NCBI RefSeq assembly: GCF_025318105.1
Contig: NZ_JAOANI010000015.1
Span: forward strand, 620,001 to 684,000
Source: Venatoribacter pacificus
Lineage (GTDB): Bacteria > Pseudomonadota > Gammaproteobacteria > Pseudomonadales > Oceanobacteraceae
Length of the DNA: 64,000 bases
Direction: 5' to 3'
Position numbers and translations under genes: made by a program. Numbering within the stretch: position 1 is the first letter of the stretch; every line of letters begins with the position of its first letter. Shown here piece after piece: positions 25,598 through 35,069 of this stretch. Below the pieces are notes generated by a model. The model did no database searches, had not been told where the DNA came from, and saw nothing but the letters and a program-made list of their open reading frames with translations.

Positions 25598-26452
25598 TTA
25601 GTCAGATTCCAGCCGCAGAGATTTAATACTGCGCTTGATGGCATTCAGGTGCGCAGCAAACTCCGGCCCGCGGCGTTGCGTCACGGCAACGGCCAGCATA
25701 TCGATCACCATCAGATGGGCGATGCGTGATGTCATCGGAGTGAACTGCTCGGTGTCCTCTTCGATATTAATATCAATCGGCAAATCGGCAGCCGCACTCA
25801 GCGCGGTGTTAGCGGGTGCCAGGCTGACCACCATCGCGCCATGCTGTTGTGCCAATTGCACGGAGTGCAGCAGATCTTTGGTGCGTCCGCTCTGGGAAAT
25901 GGCCACCACCACGTCCTGTTCACTCAGTGTCACCGCTGACATGGCCTGCATGTGCGGATCGCTGTACGCTGCTGTCGCAACCTGCAGGCGGAAGAACTTG
26001 TGCTGGGCATCAATGGCAACCGCACCGGATGCACCGAAACCATAGAACTCCACCCGACGCGCGTTGCTGATGGCATTCGCGGCGGCGGCAACCTGTGTGC
26101 TCTTCAACTGGGTTTTCACCTGGTGCAGGCGCTGAATGGTGGTGTCGGCAATTTTGTCGCAGATATCTTCAATGCTGTCGTCTTCGATAATCGCGAACTG
26201 GCCAATATTATTGGTGATGGCCATTTCCTGCGCGATGCGGACTTTGAATTCCTGAAAGCCATTACAGCCAATGCCGCGGCAAAAACGCACGATGGTCGGT
26301 TCGCTGACCTGCGCTTCCTGCGCGAGGTCGACAATGCGCATGTGCATTACCTGTTGCGGTGAGCGCAACACATACTCGGCCACCTTCACCTCGGATTTAC
26401 GCAGGCTGGGAATGGCGGCGGAGATTTCGGCCAGAATCGGGCTGTTTTTCAC
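25598..26452 (-). CDS. hexR: MurR/RpiR family regulator, HexR
   Basis: Regulator of 284 residues with an N-terminal helix-turn-helix (LAQEAQVSEPTIVRFCRGIGC, about residues 42-62) and a C-terminal SIS domain (FYGFGASGAVAIDAQHKFFR and AISQSGRTKDLL). It aligns along its whole length with E. coli HexR, which represses Entner-Doudoroff and zwf-type genes and responds to 2-keto-3-deoxy-6-phosphogluconate. Those target genes are not in this window, unlike in Pseudomonas, where hexR sits next to zwf. No full HexR palindrome was found upstream. Confidence 0.85.
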   Translation of the reverse strand: MKNSPILAEISAAIPSLRKSEVKVAEYVLRSPQQVMHMRIVDLAQEAQVSEPTIVRFCRGIGCNGFQEFKVRIAQEMAITNNIGQFAIIEDDSIEDICDKIADTTIQRLHQVKTQLKSTQVAAAANAISNARRVEFYGFGASGAVAIDAQHKFFRLQVATAAYSDPHMQAMSAVTLSEQDVVVAISQSGRTKDLLHSVQLAQQHGAMVVSLAPANTALSAAADLPIDINIEEDTEQFTPMTSRIAHLMVIDMLAVAVTQRRGPEFAAHLNAIKRSIKSLRLESD

Positions 26453-26588
26453 AACAGGATTTCCTGGTGTTGGCTGGTAAGCGGGGAATTATAAAGGGCT
26501 TTTTGTATTGAAGCCTATGGAATACTGGCCGTCTGCGGAATCTGGCCGCCACCGTAGCGTTCGCCGCCAGTCTGCTGATGCCGATGTA

Positions 26589-26604
26589 CTGTATAAAACA
26601 GCAG
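26589..26604 (+). promoter_or_regulatory. Candidate LexA box upstream of uvrD
   Basis: CTGTATAAAACAGCAG fits CTG-N10-CAG with a good left half CTGTATA. It ends 35 bases before the uvrD ATG. uvrD belongs to the SOS regulon in E. coli. Confidence 0.55.
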
Positions 26605-26639
26605 CATTTTTACCCCGGCATCTGATAGACTCGCACGCC

Positions 26640-28841
26640 ATGGATATATCATTACTTCTCGATCAGTTAAACGACGGCCAGCGCAATGCGGTGGCTGCAA
26701 GTTCACGCCATCAGTTGGTACTGGCCGGTGCCGGCTCGGGTAAAACCCGGGTTCTGGTGCATCGTATTGCCTGGCTGCTGCAGGTAGAGAATGTATCGCC
26801 ATTTTCGGTGATGGCGGTGACCTTTACCAATAAGGCGGCCAAAGAAATGAAAGGCCGTCTGGAGCAATTGCTGCAGATTCCGGCCAACGGTTTATGGGTT
26901 GGAACATTTCACGGTCTGGCGCACCGGTTGTTAAAGCTGCACTGGCGCGAAGCGCGGCTGCCACAACATTTTCAGATTCTCGACAGCGATGATCAGCAAC
27001 GGCTGATCAAGCGCCTGATGAAAGCCAACAATATTGATGACAGCCGCTACCCGCCAAAGCAGATCCAGTGGTTTATCAATGAGCAGAAAGATGAAGGTCG
27101 CCGTGCAGCGCATGTGATGCCGTCAGCCGATCCGTTCTCGCGCACCATGCAGCAGGTGTATCAGTTGTATGAAGACAACTGCCAACAGAATGGCCTGGTG
27201 GATTTCGGTGAAATTCTGCTGCGTGCCCACGAGCTGTGGTTGCAGCATCCGGATTTACTGGCACATTACCAGCAGCGTTTCCGCAATATTCTGGTCGACG
27301 AGTTTCAGGATACCAACAATATTCAGTATGCCTGGATTCGTATGCTGGCTGGCGACCGGGTATCGGTGATGGCGGTGGGCGATGACGATCAGTCTATTTA
27401 CGGCTGGCGCGGTGCCAATATCGATAATATTCGCAATTTTCAGCACGACTTTCCCGGTGCGGAACTGATTAAGCTGGAGCAAAATTACCGCTCGACCAAA
27501 ACCATTCTGGATGCAGCCAATGCGGTGATTGCCAACAACACCGGCCGTATGGGTAAGAACCTGCACACCGAAGGTGAAGAAGGCGAAACCATCCAGCTGT
27601 ACAGCGCTTTTAATGAGCAGGATGAAGCACGTTATATTGCCGACCGTGTCGATGAATGGGCGCGCAGTGGTCGTCAGCGTGCTGAAATGGCCATTCTGTA
27701 TCGTTCCAATGCGCAATCGCGCACCCTGGAAGAAGCGTTATTGCGTGCCGGTATTCCTTACCGTATTTACGGTGGTCAGCGTTTTTATGAGCGTCTGGAA
27801 ATTAAAAACGCTCTGGCGTATTTGCGTTTATTGCTGAACCGCCAGGACGATGCCTCGGTTGAGCGTGTCATTAATGTTCCGGCGCGCGCGATAGGCGAAA
27901 AAACCGTCGATATTCTGCGCAGCTATGCACGGGATCAGGGCAGCTCGTTATGGTCAGCCGCGGAAGCCGCGGTGCAACATGGCATGCTGCCGAAACGTGC
28001 CAGTGCAGCCGTACAGAGTTTCCTCGATCTGGTCGAAGAAATGAGCGTCGGCATTGACGAGCTGGAACTGCACGAAATTGTCGATCAGATGATTAATCAG
28101 AGCGGCTTGATTGAGCATCACAAAAAAGAAAAAGGCGAAAAAGGCCAGGCGCGTCTCGACAACCTGGAAGAATTAATCAACGCCGCGCGGCAGTTTGAAA
28201 GCACCGATGGCTTTAATTCCGAAGAAAATGACGATGCGGAAGCCAATGAGTTGGCGTTATTTCTTGATCGTGCCGCTCTGGATGCCGGTGACGGTCAGGC
28301 CGACGAATATGAAGATGCGGTGCAATTAATGACGTTGCATTCGGCCAAGGGCCTGGAATTTCCGCAGGTGGTTTTGACCGGTCTGGAAGAGGGCCTGTTC
28401 CCGCATAAAATGTCGATGGACGAAGCCGAAGGTCTCGAAGAAGAACGCCGTCTGGCGTATGTCGGTATTACCCGTGCCATGGAAAAACTAATCATTACCC
28501 ATGCCGAAAGCCGACGCTTACATGGTCAGGAAAACTACAGCACGCCCTCGCGCTTTATCCGTGAAATCCCCTCTGAGCTGATCGCCGAAGTACGCCTGAA
28601 AAACAGCATCAGCCGGCCATTGTCAGCACGCGATAACGGCCATAGCCGCTCGCCACAGCCGTCTTTTGTCCACGGTAATCTGCCCTATGACTTAGGTCAG
28701 CGCGTGTATCATGAAATGTTTGGTGAAGGCACCGTACTGCAATTCGAAGGGCAGGGCAGCGGCCTGCGCGTTCAGGTCAATTTTGATGATGCCGGCAGCA
28801 AGTGGCTGGTCGCCAGTTTTGCCAAACTGGAAGCGCTCTGA
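26640..28841 (+). CDS. uvrD: DNA helicase II
   Basis: Superfamily-1 3'-5' helicase for nucleotide-excision and mismatch repair, 733 residues. Walker A is GAGSGKT, motif II DEFQDTN, motif III DDDQSIYGWRGA, and motif VI VGITRAMEKL. The C-terminal tail (GQRVYHEMFGEGTV...WLVASFAKLE) is the RNA-polymerase/UvrB-binding Tudor-like part typical of UvrD and PcrA. The start is ATG 26640, matching the E. coli start MDVSYLLDSLN; an open frame to 26508 is upstream. A LexA-like box precedes it. Confidence 0.95.
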   Translation: MDISLLLDQLNDGQRNAVAASSRHQLVLAGAGSGKTRVLVHRIAWLLQVENVSPFSVMAVTFTNKAAKEMKGRLEQLLQIPANGLWVGTFHGLAHRLLKLHWREARLPQHFQILDSDDQQRLIKRLMKANNIDDSRYPPKQIQWFINEQKDEGRRAAHVMPSADPFSRTMQQVYQLYEDNCQQNGLVDFGEILLRAHELWLQHPDLLAHYQQRFRNILVDEFQDTNNIQYAWIRMLAGDRVSVMAVGDDDQSIYGWRGANIDNIRNFQHDFPGAELIKLEQNYRSTKTILDAANAVIANNTGRMGKNLHTEGEEGETIQLYSAFNEQDEARYIADRVDEWARSGRQRAEMAILYRSNAQSRTLEEALLRAGIPYRIYGGQRFYERLEIKNALAYLRLLLNRQDDASVERVINVPARAIGEKTVDILRSYARDQGSSLWSAAEAAVQHGMLPKRASAAVQSFLDLVEEMSVGIDELELHEIVDQMINQSGLIEHHKKEKGEKGQARLDNLEELINAARQFESTDGFNSEENDDAEANELALFLDRAALDAGDGQADEYEDAVQLMTLHSAKGLEFPQVVLTGLEEGLFPHKMSMDEAEGLEEERRLAYVGITRAMEKLIITHAESRRLHGQENYSTPSRFIREIPSELIAEVRLKNSISRPLSARDNGHSRSPQPSFVHGNLPYDLGQRVYHEMFGEGTVLQFEGQGSGLRVQVNFDDAGSKWLVASFAKLEAL

Positions 28842-28885
28842 GCGCCGATAAAAATAACGTTGAAACAATAACAAGGAGTAAATGG

Positions 28886-29980
28886 ATGATGAAACGCCTG
28901 ACAACTTTACTGCTGTCGGTACTGGCTTTTACCAGTCTGAGTGGCTGTCAGAACGATGCCGGTAATACGACGGTGGCAGCCGCGCCGCAACAGACATTTA
29001 AGTGGAAACTGGTCACGTCATGGCCGAAGAATTTTCCGGGTTTGGGTACGGCACCTGAGCGTTTCGCCACCATGGTGAATGATATGTCGGCCGGACGCCT
29101 GCAGATTAAAGTGTATGGTGCCGGTGAACTGGTTCCGGCGCTGCAGGTGTTTGATGCGGTGTCTCAGGGCACCGCAGAAATGGGCCACAGTGGCGCTTAT
29201 TACTGGAAAGGTAAAGCACCGGCTGCACAGTTTTTTACTTCGGTACCGTTCGGTCTGACCGCGCAGGAAATGAACGGCTGGATTCAGTACGGTGGCGGCC
29301 AGCAGTTATGGGAAGAAGTGTACGCGCCGTTTAATTTACTGCCGTTACCGGGTGGTAATACTGGTGTGCAGATGGGCGGTTGGTTTAATAAAGAAATTAA
29401 CAGCGTTTCCGATCTTGAAGGTCTGAAAATGCGCATCCCCGGACTGGGCGGAGAAGTGCTGGCCCGTGCTGGTGGTACGCCGGTGACGTTGCCGGGCGGT
29501 GAGATTTTCACCTCGTTGCAGACCGGTGCCATCGACGCCACCGAGTGGGTTGGCCCATACAACGATCTGGCGTTTGGTTTATATAAAGTTGCCAAACATT
29601 ATTACTATCCGGGCTGGCATGAGCCGGGTTCAATGATGGAATTTGTAATTAATAAAACCGCATTTGAAAAACTGCCGAAAGATCTGCAAGCCATTGTGCG
29701 TGTGGCAACCAAAGCGGTTAACGAAGACATGCTGGCGGAATATACCACGCGTAATCAGGCGGCATTGATTGAGCTGAAAGATAAACACGGTGTGGATGTG
29801 CGCGCGTTTCCTGATGATGTGCTGAGCAAATTGCAGGTGTTGTCGGAGCAGGTTGTGGCTGAAGTTTCCGCTGCTGATCCGTTAGCGCAGAAAGTGTATG
29901 ACTCGTACATTAATTACCGCGATCAGGTTAAGGCTTACCATGCAGTGAGCGAACAGGCCTATATTAACGCGCGGGATTAA
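28886..29980 (+). CDS. TRAP transporter substrate-binding lipoprotein (DctP family)
   Basis: Binding protein of 364 residues for a carboxylate or keto acid. The signal peptide ends in a lipobox LSGC (cysteine near residue 21), so it is probably membrane-anchored. The body has WKLVTSWPKNFPGLGTAPERF near the start and GAIDATEWVGPYNDLAFGLYK near 215, typical of the TakP/SmoM branch binding 2-oxo acids. AAGGAG lies seven bases before the ATG. No DctQ or DctM membrane subunit is beside it, so it is an orphan here. It is followed by palindromic repeat B. Confidence 0.88.
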   Translation: MMKRLTTLLLSVLAFTSLSGCQNDAGNTTVAAAPQQTFKWKLVTSWPKNFPGLGTAPERFATMVNDMSAGRLQIKVYGAGELVPALQVFDAVSQGTAEMGHSGAYYWKGKAPAAQFFTSVPFGLTAQEMNGWIQYGGGQQLWEEVYAPFNLLPLPGGNTGVQMGGWFNKEINSVSDLEGLKMRIPGLGGEVLARAGGTPVTLPGGEIFTSLQTGAIDATEWVGPYNDLAFGLYKVAKHYYYPGWHEPGSMMEFVINKTAFEKLPKDLQAIVRVATKAVNEDMLAEYTTRNQAALIELKDKHGVDVRAFPDDVLSKLQVLSEQVVAEVSAADPLAQKVYDSYINYRDQVKAYHAVSEQAYINARD

Positions 29981-30007
29981 ATACGACAGCAGTGGTTGCG
30001 GTGCAGG

Positions 30008-30026
30008 CCGGGCGTCAGATGCCCGG
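30008..30026 (+). other. Stem-loop after the TRAP binding protein gene
   Basis: CCGGGC (30008-30013) pairs with GCCCGG (30021-30026). There is no T-tract; repeat B follows at once and the two may terminate together. Confidence 0.45.
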
Positions 30027-30030
30027 TCTG

Positions 30031-30062
30031 GGGCCTGTTTAATGAGTGTTAACAGGCCCTAG
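30031..30062. repeat. Palindromic repeat family B, copy 1
   Basis: Arms GGGCCTGTT and AACAGGCCC enclose TAATGAGTGTT. The 32-bp unit matches the copy at 54822 at 30 of 32 positions. It lies between convergent genes and supplies the stop codon of the HDOD gene (30059-30061). Confidence 0.85.
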
Positions 30063-30937
30063 TATTTGTAGTTACGGTAGCCAATTCCCAGCTCTTCAAA
30101 ATTCGCTTCCATCTGCTCGATATCGTATTCACCCAAACCCAGATAGGTTAATACTTCGCTGCCGATATTCTGCCATTCCAGGTCGTCCGTTTGGCGGCCA
30201 AGAATGCGGTAGTTACCGCACACATGTTCAGCCAGTTTAAGAATGGCGAGCAGGGTTTTTCCTTCCGAGTCTTTGTAGTTGTCGGTGGCAAAATAGCGCG
30301 ATGCGCTGTGGTGCTCGGCAATCACATCACATAACAGTTTCGGCAGATTCCACGACTTTGCGGTGTAATAACCAATTACCGCATGGTTAGTGTTGAGCTG
30401 CTGATTCTCAACATCAACGACCCGCAGCTCCGGGTGGGCGTAAGACGCTTCCATCACCTGCAGATAATTATCGAAGCGTGCCATCAGTAACGGGATGCCA
30501 CAGTTATGAAATAATCCCAGCAGATAGGCCATGTCAGGATTCGGATAACCAACCTGTTTGGCAATTGCGGTAGCTACCTGAGAGATATCGTTCGCGGTGT
30601 CCCAGAAACGGTTCATATTAACGATGGTTTCATCACTCATCTGGCTCTTGATGGATAAGCCATTGATGATATTTACCACGCTGTTCAGGCCAATCAGGCT
30701 GACCGCCTGGGCGACGGACGTAATGCGGTTTTTAAGGCCATAAAACGGCGAGTTCACCACTTTAAGCACCGTGCCGGCCAGCCCAACATCCTGACTGATC
30801 AATTTGGAAATACGACCCAGATCAGGGTCCGGCATGAACTGTTCCATTTGCAGATCGACCAGAATCTGCGGCTGCGGCGGGATTTTGATCCCCTGCATAA
30901 TGTGCAGTATCTGCTCTTCCGAAAGTTGCTGAGGCAT
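30059..30937 (-). CDS. HDOD domain-containing protein
   Basis: Signalling protein of 292 residues with one HDOD domain (about 20-215), a catalytically dead relative of HD phosphohydrolases. Family segments are VVNSPFYGLKNRITSVAQAV and LLGLFHNCGIPLL, where the HD pair reads HN. HDOD proteins act in cyclic-di-GMP, chemotaxis or stress signalling as scaffolds. It is monocistronic; the start at 30937 is divergent from rlmI with about 115 bp between. The stop codon is inside repeat B. Confidence 0.9.
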   Translation of the reverse strand: MPQQLSEEQILHIMQGIKIPPQPQILVDLQMEQFMPDPDLGRISKLISQDVGLAGTVLKVVNSPFYGLKNRITSVAQAVSLIGLNSVVNIINGLSIKSQMSDETIVNMNRFWDTANDISQVATAIAKQVGYPNPDMAYLLGLFHNCGIPLLMARFDNYLQVMEASYAHPELRVVDVENQQLNTNHAVIGYYTAKSWNLPKLLCDVIAEHHSASRYFATDNYKDSEGKTLLAILKLAEHVCGNYRILGRQTDDLEWQNIGSEVLTYLGLGEYDIEQMEANFEELGIGYRNYKY

Positions 30938-31052
30938 AACACGTCCGGGGGAGGGAAACGAATGTCATCAAGAATAGCACCGCTGGCTGGGGAAGTTTGT
31001 CAGAGCATGCGTATAATGCGCTCCTTTTTGTAACCGCCACCCGAGGTGAATC

Positions 31053-32249
31053 ATGCTCCCGACACTGCGACTTAAAGCCAAGGCCGAACGCCGCCTGAAA
31101 GGCGGTCACCTGTGGGTGTACAGCAACGAAGTGGATATTGCGATCACGCCGCTGAAAAACATGACGGCTGGCAGTGAGGTCGTGGTTGAAGCCGCGAATG
31201 GCAAGGCGCTGGGCGTGGCTGTCGTCAGTCCGGAACAACTGATCTGCGCCCGTCTGTTCAGCCGCGACAGTAAGCAGACGCTGGATGTCTCGCTGATGGT
31301 GCACCGTTTGCAGGTTGCACAAAGTGGCCGTGAGCTCTGGTATCCACAGTCTTGTTACCGCTGGGTGTTCGGTGACAGCGATGGTCTGCCAGGGCTGGTG
31401 ATCGACCGGTTTGGCGATGTGGTGGTGATTCAGATTTCCAGTGTGGCGATGGAGCTGCGTCGTCAGGCCATTATTGATGCGGTTAACAAAGTCGCCAAAC
31501 CGCAATGCATCGTATTAAAAAACGACGGCAAGCTGCGCGCGGTCGAAGGTTTGCCGGAGTACGTGGAAGTGATTCAGGGCGCGCTGGAAGATGATTGCGC
31601 ACCGCTGGTGGAAAACGATACCCGCTTTATGGCGCCGGTGATTCACGGTCAGAAAACCGGCTGGTTCTACGACCACCGTGAAAACCGCGCACAGCTGAAC
31701 CGTCTGGTTAAAGGCAAGCGCGTACTCGACGTGTTCAGCTACGTTGGCGGCTGGGGTGTGCAGGCGGCTAATCATGGTGCGGCAGAAGTGCATTGTGTGG
31801 ATGCTTCTGCTCAGGCGCTGGATTGGGTCGAGCAGAATGCATCACTCAATGGCGTGGCAGAGAAAGTTCATTGCTGGGAAGGGGATGCGTTTGCTGCGCT
31901 GCGTCAGTTGAAAGATAACGGTGAGCGTTTTGATGTGGTGGTGATGGATCCGCCGGCATTGATTCCGCGCCGTAAGGATATCAAGGCGGGTGAGCAGGCT
32001 TATCATCGCCTGAACCAGCTGGCGATGCGTTTACTGAGCAAAGATGGTCTGCTGGTTGCGGCTTCCTGCTCTATGCATCTGGCGGAAGATCGTCTGCCGG
32101 ATATGCTGCGGGTGATGGGACGTGAGCTGGACCGGGAAGTTATGATCCAGCATGTCGGCAGTCAGGGTGCTGATCACCCGGTATTACCGGCCATTGCCGA
32201 AACCCGCTATCTGAAAGCGGTTTTTGCCCGGGTACTGCCAACCCGCTGA
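31053..32249 (+). CDS. rlmI: 23S rRNA (cytosine-1962-C5) methyltransferase
   Basis: SAM-dependent RNA methyltransferase of 398 residues, formerly YccW. An N-terminal PUA domain (about 1-70, KGGHLWVYSNEV) is followed by a Rossmann methyltransferase with VLDVFSYVGGWGVQAA (SAM loop), VVMDPPALIPRR and the catalytic cysteine in AASCSMHL. ATG 31053 follows GAGGTGAATC. It is monocistronic and ends in a strong terminator. Confidence 0.93.
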   Translation: MLPTLRLKAKAERRLKGGHLWVYSNEVDIAITPLKNMTAGSEVVVEAANGKALGVAVVSPEQLICARLFSRDSKQTLDVSLMVHRLQVAQSGRELWYPQSCYRWVFGDSDGLPGLVIDRFGDVVVIQISSVAMELRRQAIIDAVNKVAKPQCIVLKNDGKLRAVEGLPEYVEVIQGALEDDCAPLVENDTRFMAPVIHGQKTGWFYDHRENRAQLNRLVKGKRVLDVFSYVGGWGVQAANHGAAEVHCVDASAQALDWVEQNASLNGVAEKVHCWEGDAFAALRQLKDNGERFDVVVMDPPALIPRRKDIKAGEQAYHRLNQLAMRLLSKDGLLVAASCSMHLAEDRLPDMLRVMGRELDREVMIQHVGSQGADHPVLPAIAETRYLKAVFARVLPTR

Positions 32250-32269
32250 GTGCAGCAGGTGGCCTGATG

Positions 32270-32310
32270 GCAATAAAAAAGGGAGCTGTTGAGGCTCCCT
32301 TTTTTATTGC
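32270..32310. terminator. Bidirectional terminator between rlmI and the imelysin gene
   Basis: A perfect 17-bp stem (32270-32286 with 32294-32310) with GGGAGC/GCTCCC at its top and a 7-base loop; A-run and T-run flanks serve both convergent genes. Confidence 0.95.
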
Positions 32311-32325
32311 ACGACTGATGGCGCG

Positions 32326-33585
32326 TCAGTTTGAGTTGGTCATGGGTATTTTCAGTGTGCTGGCAGTGCGTTGCATTACCGACATCAGCTCAATAATGCG
32401 CTGGCGGCACTGCTGGCGTGCTTCCGCATCGGCGACGCCCTGTTGTTGCCAGTTGGCAACGCTGTCATCAATCAGTTGTAACTGCTTTTGCCATTCCAGG
32501 CTCAGGTCTTCGTGACGCACGCCAAGCAGTGCCGGCAAGCCGGTACCGGCTTCGGTTTCACTCAGCGGGAAGTACAGGTTGCGTATCCCGGCGACAATGG
32601 CACTGGTATCGGCCCAGGTGGTCTGGCTGAATTCGCTGCTGGTGCCGCTCAGGCGTTTGCCCAGTAGCTCGTCGGATAACAGCTTTTGGGTGGCGGTGAA
32701 CGTTGCTTTAAGCACCTGTTCCGGTTCTGAACGTTGCAGCAGGCTGGCGTAATAGCCATTGCTTGGTTCCCAGCGGCGTTGCAGGCGATGCAGATGTTTC
32801 TGTAATTGTTCGCTCAGCAGCTGCACGTACTGACGGCGGCGGTTGTGGTTCTGTACATCAATATCCAGCGGTTCTTCATCAGCACTGCCGGAGGCATTTT
32901 CGGGATGAACAACATCGCCGGTTTCGGCTTCGCGGCCACTGCTGCCTTCGCTGGCGACGACAACCGGGGCGGTATTTTCCTGAGGAAAGAAATCACGCGG
33001 TGAGCGCTGTCCATCGGCACCCCACAGCATAAATTCAAAGGCGTGGTAGCCCAGGCTGGCATAGCTTGGATCGGAGAAACCATGCTGTGCCAGCAGGCTG
33101 TCTTCGTTCAGTTCCAGCGTCAGGTCGTTAACGATGCCACTGAAGGGATAGCCGGGAACATGATCAATATAACCGCCTTCAATTGGCCAGCTGTCGAGCA
33201 GGCTCAGCGTATGCTGATAATCAATGCCTTTCTTGTGCCAGTCCGGCGGGTCACTGATGGGCAGTTTGGCGTAGATGAGCGTTTGCAGGTAGGCGCTGTA
33301 AGCGTTGCGCCATGCCTGGCGGACTTCGCCCAGACTCATCGGGTTGGGATGATAAAGAAAAGACGCCAGGCGACTGTCCAGCTCCTGGGCACTCTGCGCG
33401 GCCATCGACATTTCGGTATAAGCGCTCAGCCCCAGATGAGCAGCAAAGGCGCTGCTGTCGGGAGTACTTTCCTGTTCGGCACTGGTGTCTGCTGTCTGGT
33501 CAGAGCGGTTATTCTGTTGTTGTGCCGGCTGATCGCAACCCGCTAACAGCAGAGCACTGACAAGCACCAGTTTTGCGTAATTCAC
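32326..33585 (-). CDS. Imelysin family lipoprotein
   Basis: Periplasmic lipoprotein of about 419 residues of the imelysin (peptidase M75) family, linked to iron uptake. The start GTG 33585 has AGGAG seven bases before it and gives VNYAKLVLVSALLLAGC, a lipoprotein signal with lipobox LAGC. The family motif GYHAFEFMLWG (GxHxxE) is near residue 165. An acidic, low-complexity stretch follows around residues 180-225. The gene starts five bases after the HAD phosphatase stop, so they share a transcript. Imelysins usually sit with a di-heme oxidoreductase; one is in the window, but 18 kb away. Confidence 0.88.
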   Translation of the reverse strand: MNYAKLVLVSALLLAGCDQPAQQQNNRSDQTADTSAEQESTPDSSAFAAHLGLSAYTEMSMAAQSAQELDSRLASFLYHPNPMSLGEVRQAWRNAYSAYLQTLIYAKLPISDPPDWHKKGIDYQHTLSLLDSWPIEGGYIDHVPGYPFSGIVNDLTLELNEDSLLAQHGFSDPSYASLGYHAFEFMLWGADGQRSPRDFFPQENTAPVVVASEGSSGREAETGDVVHPENASGSADEEPLDIDVQNHNRRRQYVQLLSEQLQKHLHRLQRRWEPSNGYYASLLQRSEPEQVLKATFTATQKLLSDELLGKRLSGTSSEFSQTTWADTSAIVAGIRNLYFPLSETEAGTGLPALLGVRHEDLSLEWQKQLQLIDDSVANWQQQGVADAEARQQCRQRIIELMSVMQRTASTLKIPMTNSN

Positions 33586-33589
33586 AGGC

Positions 33590-34252
33590 TTACTCCTGAT
33601 CCCTGAGGCTGATGATGGGCCAGCCTTTTTGTTCGGCGATGGCGGCCAGTCTGGCATCCGGGTCAACGGCTACCGGGTGATCAACAATTTCCAGCAGCGG
33701 CAGGTCATTGTGAGAGTCACTGTAGAAGTAGCTGCCGGCGAGTTCAAACCCTTGCTGCTGCAGCCATTCCTCCAGGCGCACCACTTTCCCCTGCTGGAAG
33801 CTGGGTATACCGACAATATTGCCGGTGTAGCGGTTATCCACCTGCTCCGGATGCGGGGCAATAATATGCTCGATACCGAGTAACTCGGCTATCGGATAGG
33901 TCACAAAACCATTGGTGGCCGTAATAATCAGCAGGGTGTCGCCCAGACGTTTGTGGTGCGCAATAAGGTCGCGGCTTTTTTGTGAAATCAGCGGCATGAT
34001 GCGCGCCTTAAGAAAAGCCGCACGGGTATCCAGCATATGTTGCAGCGGATACTGGGTCAGAGGCTTAAGCGCAAACGCCAGATACTCGTTAATATCCAGA
34101 GTGCCAGCTTTGTATTGTTCGTAAAAATAATCGTTACGAAGTTTGTGTTGTTCAGGGTCTGCAAGCCCCTGATCGACCAGATATTGTCCCCATGCATGGT
34201 CGCTGTCGCCATCCAGAAGCGTGTGGTCGAGATCGAAAATAGCCAGTGCCAC
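33590..34252 (-). CDS. HAD-IB family phosphatase
   Basis: SerB-like HAD phosphatase of about 220 residues. Motif I is IFDLDHTLLDGDS, motif II is the T in IITATNGF, and motif IV is SDSHNDLPLL. The start is taken as GTG 34252, just before LAIFDLDHT, because the upstream frame is not protein-like. Pseudomonas has a similar gene divergent from nudH-ptsP (PA0335), which supports the call. The substrate is unknown; phosphoserine or histidinol phosphate are family options. Confidence 0.85.
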   Translation of the reverse strand: MALAIFDLDHTLLDGDSDHAWGQYLVDQGLADPEQHKLRNDYFYEQYKAGTLDINEYLAFALKPLTQYPLQHMLDTRAAFLKARIMPLISQKSRDLIAHHKRLGDTLLIITATNGFVTYPIAELLGIEHIIAPHPEQVDNRYTGNIVGIPSFQQGKVVRLEEWLQQQGFELAGSYFYSDSHNDLPLLEIVDHPVAVDPDARLAAIAEQKGWPIISLRDQE

Positions 34253-34559
34253 GAGAGTCAGCCTTTTTCCGCTGCGGGTTAGAAAATTAGTCGCTATTCT
34301 AAGGGCAACAGCGCATACTTTCCTTATAATTCTGAGTTTCAAACAAAGAAATAATTGAACATATTGGTTCTAAACAATGCCGGCTGCCAAGGGGCGGATA
34401 GTGGCAAGTTCCTGATCATTCAGCCTGACTCCAGAGCCTGAATTAAGGTGGCCCAGCCATCCAATTCCCGTGTGTAAATGTGCCTGTTGCAGCTTCTCTC
34501 ATCTTCAACTGCTTGACCTTTGGGGTGAAATCGGCAAGTTTTGAACCATTAGATACGAT

Positions 34560-35063
34560 ATGGACGGCATTGTGATTGACGAACATGGTTACCGCCCTAA
34601 TGTCGGTATTATCCTTTGCAACGACAAAGGACAGGTGCTCTGGGCCAGACGAATAGGCCAGGACGCCTGGCAATTCCCCCAGGGCGGAATTAAAGAAGGT
34701 GAGTCTCCGGAGAAAGCACTCTACCGGGAGCTGATGGAAGAGGTTGGCCTGAGCGCACAGGACGTGCAGGTACTTGGCTGCACCCGTGGCTGGCTGCGTT
34801 ATCGCTTGCCTCGCCGCATGGTGCGTCATGACAGCCGGCCGGTGTGTGTCGGACAAAAACAGAAATGGTTTCTGCTTAAACTGGTAGGCGACGATTCACG
34901 GATTAACGTGAGCGCTACCGATAAGCCGGAATTTGATGGCTGGAGCTGGGTCAGTTACTGGTTTCCGCTGGGGGGAGTCGTTGCATTCAAGCGCGATGTT
35001 TATCGCCGTGCCATGACGGAACTGGCACCGCGTATCGCCAAGCTGCAACGTAAAACTGGCTGA
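34560..35063 (+). CDS. rppH: RNA pyrophosphohydrolase
   Basis: Removes pyrophosphate from 5'-triphosphate mRNA ends and so triggers RNase E decay. It is a Nudix protein of 167 residues; the Nudix box GGIKEGESPEKALYRELMEE is at about residues 41-60, and the N-terminus IDEHGYRPNVGIILCN is the RppH type. The ribosome site before ATG 34560 is poor. It lies six bases before ptsP, the usual gammaproteobacterial order. Confidence 0.94.
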   Translation: MDGIVIDEHGYRPNVGIILCNDKGQVLWARRIGQDAWQFPQGGIKEGESPEKALYRELMEEVGLSAQDVQVLGCTRGWLRYRLPRRMVRHDSRPVCVGQKQKWFLLKLVGDDSRINVSATDKPEFDGWSWVSYWFPLGGVVAFKRDVYRRAMTELAPRIAKLQRKTG

Positions 35064-35069
35064 GGATCT

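Noticed and set aside
30822..31505. 227-codon frame antisense to the start of rlmI
   Set aside because: The PUA domain and start of RlmI lie on the other strand; no ribosome site.
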